DNA of 64,000 bases from Anseranas semipalmata (taxonomy: Eukaryota > Chordata > Aves > Anseriformes > Anseranatidae). The translations under genes and the position numbers were made by a program. The stretch covers positions 484,165-548,164 of the forward strand of contig VXAA01000167.1 in the NCBI GenBank assembly GCA_013399115.1, written 5' to 3'. Positions 52,382 through 62,991 of this stretch are shown in pieces; position 1 is the first letter of the stretch; each line of letters starts with the position of its first letter. The notes beneath the pieces were generated by a model that ran no database searches, was not told where the DNA came from, and worked only from the letters and a program-made list of their open reading frames with translations.

Positions 52382-53222
52382 TGTCATGGTTGACCTTGGC
52401 TAGTTGTCAGATACCCACCCAGCTTCTTTCCCACTCCCCCTCCTCAAAAGGACAAAGAAAAGAAGATGGAAAAGCTTGTGTGTTGACATAAATACAGGTA
52501 GGTCACCTACTTGTTACCATCACAGCAAAACAGACTTAATTTATTGCCAATTAAAACAGATTTGAATGGTGAGAAGACAAAAACACCTTCCCTCCAACTC
52601 CCTATTTTTTCCCAAGCTCATCTTCAGTCCTTTGTTCTTGACTCCTCTACCTTCTCCTGCCTTGAATGGCGCAGGGGTGATGGGGAATTGGGGTTGTGGT
52701 CAGTCCGTAACAGTTCTTCTCTGGTGCTTCCTCCTCCTCACATTTTTCCCTGCTCCAGCATGGGTCCTCTCCATGGGCTACAGTCATTCAGGATAAACCT
52801 GCTCCAGTGTATGTCTTCCATGGGCTGCAGTTCTTCAGGAAATACCCACCTGCTCTGGTGTGGGGTCCTCCACAGGCTTCAGTGTGGATATCTGCTCCAC
52901 CATGGTTCTCTCCATGTGCTGCAGGGTTATCTCTGCTCCAGCACCTGGAGCACCTCCTCCTCTCCTTCTTCTTGGCCTTGGTGGTCACAGCCATTTCTCT
53001 CATGTTTTTCTTCATTCCTCACTGCCTACATGGCATTTTTTGCCCTTTCTTAGATACATTTTCACCGAGGCGCTGCCACCTTGGCTGCTGGACCCAGCCA
53101 TGCCCTGTGGCTGGTCCATTGGAGCTATCTGGAAGCGGCTGTGTCTGGCTTGGGGCAGACCCGGCCTCCCCTCACTGAGGCCTTCCTGCAGCCCCCCAGC
53201 TACCAAAACCTGGACATGGACA
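52382..53222 (-). mobile_element. Solo LTR of an avian ERVK-type endogenous retrovirus
   Basis: An 841-base element begins TGTCATGG and ends CATGGACA, the TG...CA termini of an LTR. It is flanked by a perfect 6-bp duplication, CCTGGT, at 52376-52381 and 53223-53228; six bases is typical of class II (ERVK-like) retroviruses. I recognise the body as an LTR family common in neoavian genomes. Its orientation is minus: AATAAA on that strand at 52540-52545 and a degraded TATA-like TATCTAAG near 53048-53055. No internal retroviral genes are present, so it arose by LTR-LTR recombination. Open frames inside it, including the longest in the window, are not genes. Confidence 0.9.
52752..52945 (+). repeat. 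Internal minisatellite of the ERVK-type LTR
   Basis: Units begin with GCTCCAG/GCTCTGG/GCTCCAC at 52752, 52801, 52852, 52893 and 52935, each followed by variants of TGGGTCCTCTCCATGGGCTG. Spacing is 41-51 bases. In the LTR family this region is a variable tandem array; only a few diverged units remain here. Confidence 0.75.
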
Positions 53223-53228
53223 CCTGGT
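53223..53228 (+). other. Right target-site duplication of ERVK-type LTR
   Basis: CCTGGT directly follows the LTR's terminal CA and equals the left copy. Confidence 0.9.
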
Positions 53229-53309
53229 GCACTAGTAATCAAGAAAGAATAGCACTAATACATCACAAAGAGAAGAAGTGAGGACACAAGAATATAAAAT
53301 ATATATTTA

Positions 53310-53805
53310 TAGAATCATAGATTCACAGTATTGCTAAGGTTGAAAGGGAGCTCTGGAGATTGTCTAGTCCAACCTCCCTGCTCAAAGAATGGTCACCTAA
53401 AGCACGTTGCTCAGGATCTTGTCCAGTTGGATTTTGAATATTTCCAAGGATGAAGACTCTACAGCCCACACACTAAAAGAAGTTTTTTTTTATTGCATTT
53501 AAAGTTCATATATTTTAATTAACGGCCCTTAATTAAGGCGTGTCACCTCTTGTCTTGGCGCTGCATACTGCAGAGAAGGGTCTGGCTCTGTCCACTTTAC
53601 TGACCCCCATCATGTATTTGTATGCATGGATAAGCCCCCAGCCTGTACTGGTGCATGGGGTAATTCCTCCCTGTATGCAGGACTTGGAATTTCCCTTTAT
53701 TGAACTTCATGAGATTCCTATCTGCACTTTTCTCCAGCCTGTCAAAGTCCCTCTGACTGGTAGCAGAAACATCTGGTATATCAACCTCTCTCAATTTCAT
53801 ATATA
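53310..53805 (-). mobile_element. CR1 LINE, truncated, with reverse-transcriptase remnant
   Basis: The left end (TAGAATCATAGATTCACAG) is the reverse complement of a CR1 3' terminus. On the minus strand the right half translates to a clear piece of the CR1 ORF2 C-terminal region, including NLMKFNKGKFQVLHTGR and MHQYRLGA. The part between, around 53480-53540, is disrupted by a T run and AT-rich sequence, so an internal deletion or insertion has occurred. Non-functional. Confidence 0.9.
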
Positions 53806-54596
53806 AGAATGTTTTGAGAGAGGCAAAGAGAATGAATGAGACACAATTAGCTGTCTGGTTGTTGTCCTGCTTAAAAGAGTCTGGGAAATTTGAAACTGTG
53901 AGCAAGAAAACTGTTTATGGTTTGACTTTTTATGAGTGTTTGAAGGCATAGAAGTTTTTATATCCTTTGTGAGTAAGCAACATTGAATTTCATGGCTGTT
54001 AGAAATAACACTGAAAATATAGAGTTTTGTTCTACATGTTTTCTTTGAAGAAAGAGAACTTCCTGGAATAATTCCTATAGGTGTTCTATCCCCAAATTGG
54101 GGAGCTAAAAAGTAATACTATTTTAAGAACTTAGATATAGCAGCTAATGTCTGCAGTGGTGGACATGTGTTGCGGATGAAATTAAATACTTCACTCGTAA
54201 GAGAGAAGCAGCAATATATGTATTGATACAATGTAGTGATCTAACAAAGCTTAATCGTAAATAAGACAGTGACTTAAGATTTGAGATGGCAAAGTACACT
54301 TGATTGTTTACTGCATAGAGGCCAGGGTAAGTCAGATGTGTTGGGGAGACCCTCCCATTGAGTCAAGAGGTTCAGAGTGGAACCCCTTGCTTTCTAAACT
54401 CCTTGAACCGAAGAGGTAAGGAGCCTAGGTGTGGCTGAATCCACTCCTGGTCCCAGACTTGGTCAACAGTTTATGTCTGAGGATTATATGTGCACAACTA
54501 ATCTAAGATATAATCTTAGCACAGCTTACAAAGTTTAGCAAGCTATTAATCACTTACTGAGGATCTGTTGCAGCAAGGAATCTTGGAGCAAGGAAT

Positions 54597-54618
54597 CCTT
54601 ATTCCAAGAGGAATAAGG
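54597..54618. other. Perfect 9-bp hairpin
   Basis: CCTTATTCC and GGAATAAGG are exact reverse complements separated by AAGA. A direct repeat GCAAGGAATC lies just upstream (two copies near 54573-54597). Possible RNA structure within the LTR-like element. Confidence 0.7.
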
Positions 54619-54884
54619 GATCTCTGCAGCAGGTGAGACCCTGAGAGGCATCCCTACTCACAGGGAGATCCTGCTGTGCAGCCAGCTGCTGTGCAGAACA
54701 ACTCAAAGGGCTCTTGGCCTGCTCACTATTTATGGGGTAAAATGATGACTAATAATATGACTAACAGTTATATTGTTGGCTTTTTTTTTGGCACATGCTC
54801 CATTGGACCTCAGGTGCTGAGCAAGACATCTGTCTGTCAGTTTCTCCAGCACCCAGCTTGAGCTGATATTGTGGTTTCTATCCG

Positions 54885-54985
54885 TCTGAGCAAGGCTTCA
54901 GGTGTAGCCAGTACACTGGTACTATCTGCCTGAGCAAGGCCCTGGGTACAATGGCCAGTGTTTGAGCAAGGCAATGGCCAGACTG
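54885..54985 (+). repeat. Diverged TGAGCAAGGC tandem repeat
   Basis: TGAGCAAGGC recurs near 54887, 54932 and 54963, with GGCCAGT/AGCCAGT words between, suggesting a short decayed tandem array in the LTR-like element. Confidence 0.55.
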
Positions 54986-55255
54986 AAGGTGAGAAGCAGG
55001 GTAGGGGGGGAGCACACCATCGCATCATGGTCACTTAAATAAGAGTTTTGAATCCTTAGTATTGTGGTACTCCTACCACCTATTTTGTGACTGGAATATA
55101 CATGTCTGCTATACACAGCTAGCTGACTTTGTGTGCAACCTGTTAAACTGCTTGTATATGAGGTTATAACATAGAGACTGTATTATTGCTGCATTCTTCC
55201 TACTTCTTCCAGGAGTCCTGGGCAAGGTACTACCTGTAGCTGGAGACTGACCCTT

Positions 55256-55475
55256 CACAGAATCACATCATCACTGAAGTTAACAGGGACCTCTGGAGGT
55301 CTCTAGTCCAACCACCCTGCTCAAAGCAGGGTCACCTAGAACAGGTTGCCAAGGGCTTGTCCAACGGGGTTTTGAATATCTCCATGGATGGATACTCCAC
55401 AGCCTCTCTAGAAAATCTATTCCAGTGTTTGATTACTTTCACAGTAAAAAAGGTACCTCATTACTAGGTGACTTA
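55256..55475 (-). mobile_element. CR1 LINE, truncated 3' end
   Basis: Reads CACAGAATCACATCATCACTG, then GACCTCTGGAGGTCTCTAGTCCAACC, CCTGCTCAAAGCAGGGTCACC and CCAGTGTTTGA...CACAGTAAAAAAGG. These are the standard CR1 3' UTR words in minus orientation. Only the 3' part is present and there is no coding remnant. Confidence 0.92.
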
Positions 55476-58400
55476 GTGCCTCTGTCTCACTTAGTGGCGA
55501 ACACATCAGGAGGGATGTATTGTTGCTGGACACAGTGGTGAAAGATTCTTGCCATTGGTTTTAACAATGGAGGGGGCTCAGTGTTTCGCATATCACACAT
55601 CGGTATTTTAAAGCACTACAGTGTATTTTGTGTTTTGTGGTAGATACTCAAGTACCCATCAGTTTCTGTCCTGGAGGAATCAATGCAGACATCATACACT
55701 AGGACACCACCTACAGTGCCCCACTTCCAGTATGAAGGTATGGTCCCCTAGAGCTTATCTCTCTGTCCATGCATGGTGTGCATCTAGGACCAACAGCTGG
55801 AGTAAACTTATTTTCTCGTTAATACGTTGTGAGGACATAAGGTCCTAGAACCAGTGGAGAGCAGCAAATCAGCCTCTAAGCCTACTGTCTATGCACCACC
55901 CCAAAAGGTAATGGACACACCCTGAGTCTAGCATTTCTTATTGCAATCACATTGCTAGACAAAGAGTGCACACAGTTCTCTTTCTGCTAAGGCAGTAGGA
56001 ACAAGGATAAAGCAATTATTTTTGGTCAGAAACCCCAATCCCTACATGCAGCTCTGAATTTATTTTTATCCTTTCCCAAGCTTATTCTAGGACATGATTT
56101 TCTAGCATTTCTCAGATTTTCTTGTTGCTTTTTGCTTCCTACAAACATAATCAGTGTCCTCATCTCCTTTCTAGGTCTTTCTCCAGGAAATTTTTCAGCT
56201 TGAATGGCTTATTTTTGCTTAAGGCTATGTAACAGGGAGATGGCTTCCCTTGTTTCAAGTTAGCTTGCTTAACAAAGGAATATAATTGCTTTGACTTACA
56301 TACATACCAGTCAGACATTAGGCACAGAAGAAATTCTGACTGAAAAGAGGAAATCAGCAGAAAGTAACTCAGGATGATTTAAAATAAGAAGAATAGGAAT
56401 GAAATATGTATGATTGGGCTACTTCACTTCCTTGAAACAAGATTATTTACTTGCATCAGTTAAACTTCAAGAAAATGTGATTCTTAGCTTGAGGACAGAG
56501 GAAAAACATATAGCAAAGATTTTTGTCTATATTCTAGGTGCAGGCTTCTCTAGTTACCTCTTAGTTAATGTCTTCTTACCCATCAAAGTGGCATGTACAG
56601 GTGTATTACAGCAGACTCAAATAATTCCATCTACTGCAAAATTGCAATAAAATATGTTAAGAGGATATTATGTAGCTGTATTGTAGCTGTATTGTTTCAG
56701 GAGCTAAATTTAAATAGGAATCTGCTTCAGCCCCTGCTATATTAATTCTGATACTTTCATCCCTGTACGGGGTGGAACTAGATGGTAAAATACAGGATTT
56801 CCTATAGGCTGACATTTTCCTCGTCTAAGAGGTAGAAACAGTTGCCACTGTAATTGCATATGTGAAGGAATTTTTGTGTGTGCTAATCTGAGGTGAAAAG
56901 GTCACTTGTGTGCTTGAGGCAAGTCTGGAACAAATAAAGATATAATTATATGACAAGTAAAAAACCCTGCTCTAACTTTGATCTCATCAGCACAGTGTGG
57001 TACCTTGCCTTGAATGTGGGCCAGCAACCAGCAAGGATATCTCTGGTGGAAGCCTGTGCTGGCAACTTTTCATTACTATTATCTTGTGTTAGTAAACTTA
57101 AACTTGGAGCAGATATGTCTTCCTGTATTCAAAAGTAGTCTCATCTGCAATGCAGATAAAGCTTTTCTGGGAGACATTCATTTCTTCTAACGTGCTCTCT
57201 GAGAGTTAGCTGTCTCATCTCAGCTTTCTGACTTCTTTGGTAGTCGGTGGAGATGTAATTGGTATCTGCCTGGGGTGATTCACCCTACTGGGCTTACACG
57301 TCCAACCGAGGAAAGCTTAAAGCATTCCCTGGAGAGGCCAGGCTCTCCCTCAAACCTTTTAAGTGGCATTATGTGAGAGAGGTAAGAGAGTCCCACCTTT
57401 GATATCAACCAGGTAATCGTACTAAAGCCTTTTTTTTTTTTTTTTTCATATTTTTTGAGAGCTTTCTGACCGTGTGGACAGTACATCTCATACCATTCAT
57501 CAGTTTTCATCGCCATTTTTAGTGAAGTGAGAGTACCTTTCTGTCAATTTTACCTACATATTTCACATGGCACCAGCCTTTCTTTGCCTTGTTCCTTTTC
57601 ATTGAGCTTGTTCTTACAAACCCTTTTTACTCTTAGTTAACAGCCTGGAATATTGTTTAAAATGAAGTGTATAAATTGAAATTTGTATTAACTATCATAA
57701 ATCTTTGTCATTTTTCTTCTCTGTAATTTTGAAACTTATTAAAATGTAGATGACAGTATTGGAAATGAATCATGCCTAATGCATTTTATTATTACTTTGC
57801 GCTGTAAAACACTGAATAAAATGATACTTCAAGAAATCCACATACAGAAAGACAGAGTCACTTCTTATTATATGCATTCCTGAGTAGTCTAAGCATGGAT
57901 TAACTAGCTCACATTAGCTATAATATTATTCACTTGTTTGAGACCTTGTTTGTAAGAAGGAACTAATTGTGAATAGATCAATTGATACATGAACTTTCCA
58001 CGGTCAATCTCTTATTTTAAAACAGCTTTCTGTGGCAAATGGAAAGAATAAACAACAGACAAGTAAGATTAAAGAGTCGGATTTATGCATCGTTCACAAA
58101 GGGAATGTATTAAAAATGACCTTAAGTCCTGATCAATTACTTTTTTTGTTTCAGTAATTATTATAGCACTAATCACCTTCATAATAGAATGACATAAATT
58201 TGACAATGTATATTTTAGAGAAGAAAGTATGTGCATTATGTTGTCAGAACATCCCTGTAGAGCAAAAAACAAACAAAAAAACAACCAAACCAAACAAACC
58301 AGCTGAGGGAATTTAGGTCTATTTTGAATCCAATCAGTAAGACAAGATCACTTACAGTAGTACAAATAGTTATTGTGTTCATTTCTGGAATGCTTTTAAA

Positions 58401-61400
58401 AATGCTTCTATTCCCTGGCTATCAGAATACACTACTATTCTAAGTCTTTTTAAATTGCCAAAATCTGAGTTAGTAGGTTAGTCTTAAAGGGATACATAAA
58501 GTAAACATGCTAAATCCGTTATTGAGTATGTCCTTCAGAAAGATTTGGTAATGAACCAGCTCATTTTCTACGGACATCACTGAATTCTGTAGTTTAATAG
58601 CTATGGCTATGTAAAAGTCAACAGTGGTTTAAGTCATGCTCTGTCTTCATGTCACTATTTATATACTAGATGAGACTTTCTCAGCAAATAAAGATTTTGA
58701 GTGAGCTTTAGCCGAAGAAACAAGCAAAACTCAACTATTGACTTCAATAGGGATCAGGATTTTGTTTTTGCCTTTTTTTCAGAGGCACTTGTCATTTCAG
58801 TACCTGAGCCTTTGGATGCTGAGAGTTTCAGATCACTTTGAGATTAATGTGAGCAAACAGCACTGTACATCTAGTAGAACCAGTCCCCAGCTATCAAAAT
58901 TGATGTGAAAACAGCTATGACAAAACCTTGCTTTGTGCTGCATGTTTCTGAAATGAAATCAAGAATTCCCAGCAGATCACTTGAAGGTGCTGCTGGAGAC
59001 AGAAGGAGGAGAACTGAAGACTGTTTTGATTTTTTCTCCTTTTATTTAGAACACATCAAAGAGGGGGTGGCAGGTTAAGTGGTTGGTGGCTGAGCAAAAT
59101 TAGTGGGAAAACAAACCCAGAGAGGGAAAATTAAGGAAAGCAGAAGTCATTGGTTGAATGAGATTCAGGTGGTTGCAAGAATAGAGGGAAAATGGAGTGA
59201 GTTAATCCATAGCTTATACCATGTATTGCAAATAAAAAATGGAGAAATAGTAACTGAAGTGAGCAGTCAAAATTTGTCTCCAGTCATAGTAAGGGACTGG
59301 CCTTACTACTAAAGCTGCAGATCACATCAACTCCACAGATCCCTGATCTGAATTAATTAACTCCACATGGGCCAATTAGCAGTTGTCAGAGAATATTGGT
59401 TTATGATCACTTGCACCAAAACTGAGTAATTAATTTGAGACACAGAAACTACAGCTTTTCAGGAATAACCTTGGTCTTTTAAGAAATGCGACTTAGATTG
59501 ACAGGTTAGCAAATTTATAAAAAAACAAGCAAACATAAAGCTGATTTTTAGGTGTTGGAAACTGAGCCAAAATCTTATTAATACTTATATGGAAGAATTA
59601 TGTAACAGATTGGAGAAAAAATGAGTTTATGGCTCATGTGAATATCTGTTCCTTCTTTAATGATGATTACCTCTTCACTGTAGTCTTAAAAGGTCAGGGT
59701 TGAAAAAGGGCAAGATGGTAAGGTCATCATATCTTCCAGTAGATGAAATATGCATAGCTTAGCTGGCCTTTGCCCTGCAAATATAGAGAAGTTTAAAAAA
59801 TGTCAACATTAAGTAAGACAAATACTATTGATTTTTCTTGTTGGATGAACCGTCTGCCTTTTTGATGCTAGGATGAATTATGACTACTGCTTGTCGGTAG
59901 CAGTGGTGGTATTTGGGGCTTTTTTCTCCTGTCTGCTCAAAGTTAGTCCTCACTGAAGGTTTGCATTCCTGGAGCACTAGAGGTTTCTGTAACCTTGTGG
60001 TGTGGATGTACCATCTGGCTTTGCTGGTGGAAAAGGTTACTGCCTCCAGCTCGTTGTTTTGCTGTCAGAGATGATTGCCCTCTTAGATCTGCCTGCAGAC
60101 TGCTCATGTGAGTTCTCCCTGACCTTTTTCCAAGAAAAATGAACTAGGCTAGCTTAAATAGTTTAAAATAATAGTTCTGCTAGGCTGTTTCCTTTTTTTT
60201 TTTTTTATTATTATTATTTTTTTTTTTGATGAGTGACTGAAACCTTTAGGTGAAGGTTGTTTGCAGAGAACAGCTCTCTGTATACCTGTGGAAGGAGACA
60301 ACCACAGGAATACTATACTATTTACCCAGAGTTTAACTAGCTTGTTTCTTATAAAAAAGAGTATGTCAATATGAGTTCTGCCAATATACTTTACTTCTGC
60401 TATAGTGTTTCAGAATCTTTCCCTTAGAAAAAGATACACTAATGCACCTACAACCCTGCATGATGTACATTTCCATTTTATAATTACAGAGTCCATCAAC
60501 TGTAACTTAGGTAAAGTATAAGCTGTCTTCTGAAGCGCATGGGCTTTATGCATTCAGAGCACTGCAACATGATTTATATCTCAGATTTACTGTAACTTGC
60601 TCAGAATCAATTTGAGAGTAAACATTGTTAGCTACCAGTTATTAGCACAGTGGTCAGTAGTATCGTAACAAACCAGTCTGGGTGTGGATAATTATGTCAC
60701 AGTAGTATAATGAACACAGCAAACACAGATAGAGAATTTGATCAAAAGGGCACTTTATACAATTTTTTTCTACTGCAGTTTCCAGACTGCTGTGAGGAAT
60801 TAAATTGTTCTGCCTTGCTTGGCTTACAGAAATGCTCATACTTCTCATACTTTCTCACTGCTCTTTAATAAAGTATTGAAGTAGAAAAGTGAATAGAACC
60901 GTCACAGTTCTTGGAGCACTTCTGCATTTGGAATATTCCAGGGTGTTTTAAATGATCTCTCTAAGTCATTGACTAGGCTACCACTGGACTTCATCTACCA
61001 TTATAACTTTCTCTTTATCGCAACATTATAACTCAAATTATAACCAAACTGTGAGTCAAGGCTACATTTGCTGTAGGCTTGGCTCAGGCCTTCTTAATAT
61101 TTTATAGCATAATCAGAAGTAATGTTAATACTTAAAGAATTTTGTCATTTATGAGTACAATAATTTTAAGAATTATTTCATAGAAGTAGTTCAAATGATC
61201 TGAAATTATTCCTTTTCTTTCAAGTTCTTTCTTTCTGTCTGAACACCAAATCCCTGTCACACCAATTGGTTGAAATTAAAACTTCTGCCCTTGTCTAGGT
61301 TTACATGAAGTCTTGGAGAAATGTAAAGGGAAAGAGCTTTACTGAAGAATCTTCACGATGCCTAAAAACAATGATAACCATTGTCTACTTTAAACCCACA

Positions 61401-62450
61401 GATTAAATACCTATATCATTTTTTTTTTTTCTAGCTGATGACGTGGGACTTCCTCATATCCCTTTATTCTTAGGAAAATTGTTTTACAGAACTCTCCTTA
61501 ATCAATTTTCTTAAGACAATTTCACTGTAGATACTACCATATTACTGCAGTGAAAACTCATCAGCACAACACTGTCCTATATTGTCTCATGCACTTGTGA
61601 TGGTTATTAAGTGTCTTTTTTCCTAGTACTGAATCACTGAAGAAGAGGAGGCATGCATGTACTAAGATGAAACAGGTATTATTAACCAATAAAAACGTTA
61701 GTATGTGATAGTCTTTGATGTGCTATTTTCAACACATAAAACCCAGGAAAACTTTGAGTTGTCTGAAAAATCAGGAGAGATGGATCTCCTGATGGATTCA
61801 TGGAACGGATTCATTCAGCCATTCAGTTTCCCTGAAGCCTACCAGAAATCACATTTTTTTTTTTTTTCACTGAGCTTTAAAAGGAGTCCTCCAAAGTATT
61901 TAAGAGATAGAATGGTGGAGTAGAGGTGAAGTTGTAGGTAGTTACTTGTGTAATGCTTCCAAGTCAGACAGGAAACTGCTATAATTATTTTCACATAGTC
62001 TAAAAAACACTTCCCAAACTCCTAGAAAGAGATCAATCTGAATAATGTTGCTGCAAGAAATGGGAAAATATTTTTGTAAGGAAAAAGGAATAGAATGCAC
62101 CTTTCAAATGCCCCAGTATTGCTTGAGGTCAAGATATTATTATGTTCAATGAAAGTACAAATGTCAGTTGAACTTCCATTTCATATGTCAATTGACAACA
62201 AATCAGTATCCACACAGGGCTTGCTTTTATTAGGTTATAAAAGAATCTTAGCACTATGTATGCCATCTTTTACTATCTTTTCTTTTGTATTTTGGTGGTT
62301 TTTCTTACTTCCTGAAGACCTTTTGAAGGTAGATGTACCTGAAACAAGGAAAAGAGTAGTTTGAAAATCTGCTTGATTTCTATAAAAACATTTTACAGGT
62401 TTTCATATTCAGCAATGTCTATGCAAGAACATAAAAAGTAGCTGAAGGGC
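55476..62450. other. AT-rich non-coding stretch
   Basis: No supportable gene. T runs occur at about 57429-57446 and 60191-60228, and an A/C-rich simple patch at 58265-58300. A splice-flanked open segment at 57224-57374 ends in a stop before its donor and is not convincing. Confidence 0.6.
58263..58300 (+). repeat. A/C-rich simple repeat
   Basis: Irregular AAAC/AAACC units directly visible; low complexity. Confidence 0.8.
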
Positions 62451-62991
62451 TGTTGTGGTTTAATCCAGCAGGCAGATAAGCACAACACGGCTGTTTGCTC
62501 ACGCCCCTCACAGTGGGATGGGGGAGAGAACTGGAAAAAAAGAGTAAAACTCATGGGTTGAGATAAAGACAGTTTAATAATAAGAAAAAAAATAGGGGTA
62601 GGGGGCACAAAAGAAAAGACTACACAAAGCAAGGGATGCACAACACAATTACTCGCCACCACCCGACTGATGCCCTGCCAATCTTCGAGCAGTGGCAGCC
62701 CCCCTGGTCAACTCCTCCCAGTTTTATGGTTGAGCATGACGTCATATGGTATGCAATATCCCTTTGGCCAGTCTGGGTCAGCTGTCCTGGTTCTGTCCCC
62801 TCCCAGCTCCTTGTGCACCCCCAGCAGGGGGGCATGAGAAGCTGAAAAGTCCTTGGCTCTGTGTAAGCACTGCTCTGCAACTACTAAAACATCAGTGTGT
62901 TATCAACATTATTTTCATCCTAAATCTAAACCACAGTGCCATGACAGCTGCTAGGAAGAAAATTAACTCTATCCCAGCCAAAACCATGACA
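62451..62991 (-). mobile_element. Solo LTR of an avian endogenous retrovirus
   Basis: A 541-base element begins TGTTGTGG and ends CCATGACA. I recognise the body as a widespread neoavian LTR family. The flanks AGGGC (62446-62450) and GGGGC (62992-62996) are a 5-bp target duplication with one mismatch, which would fit an ERVL-like class, though the family name is uncertain. On the minus strand the LTR has a perfect CRE (TGACGTCA, 62737-62744), a TATA-like CATAAAA (62722-62728) and an ATTAAA poly(A)-like signal (62573-62578) in the right order. No viral genes remain. Confidence 0.88.
62722..62744 (-). promoter_or_regulatory. LTR promoter core: CRE plus TATA-like box
   Basis: A palindromic TGACGTCA lies about 9 bases upstream (minus strand) of CATAAAA. 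Both are intact despite divergence elsewhere, so this LTR might still drive leftward transcription. Activity is inference. Confidence 0.55.

Larger units (their letters stand above)
54168..55050 (-). mobile_element. Probable third LTR or LTR-like element, right end uncertain
   Basis: The left boundary TGTTGCGG looks like an LTR end. On the minus strand a TATA-like CCATAAATAG lies near 54727-54738. The region has LTR-like features: a perfect hairpin, short tandem repeats and several splice-donor-like words. A convincing CA right end with a matching target duplication could not be fixed, so extent and class are tentative. Confidence 0.35.

Noticed and set aside
52511..53053. 180-codon open frame, the longest in the window
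   Set aside because: It lies inside the ERVK-type solo LTR, antisense to the LTR's own transcription and spanning its tandem repeats; overlapping frames in the same DNA are also open.
53597..53905. 102-codon frame matching CR1 ORF2
   Set aside because: A genuine LINE remnant, but 5'-truncated and degraded, so it is annotated as part of the mobile element rather than as a gene.
57224..57374. Open segment after GTCTCATCTCAG, phase-compatible with the 51659 exon
   Set aside because: The frame ends in TGA just before the GAGAG|GTAAGAG donor, the pyrimidine tract is mediocre and no poly(A) signal follows clearly; too speculative to call.
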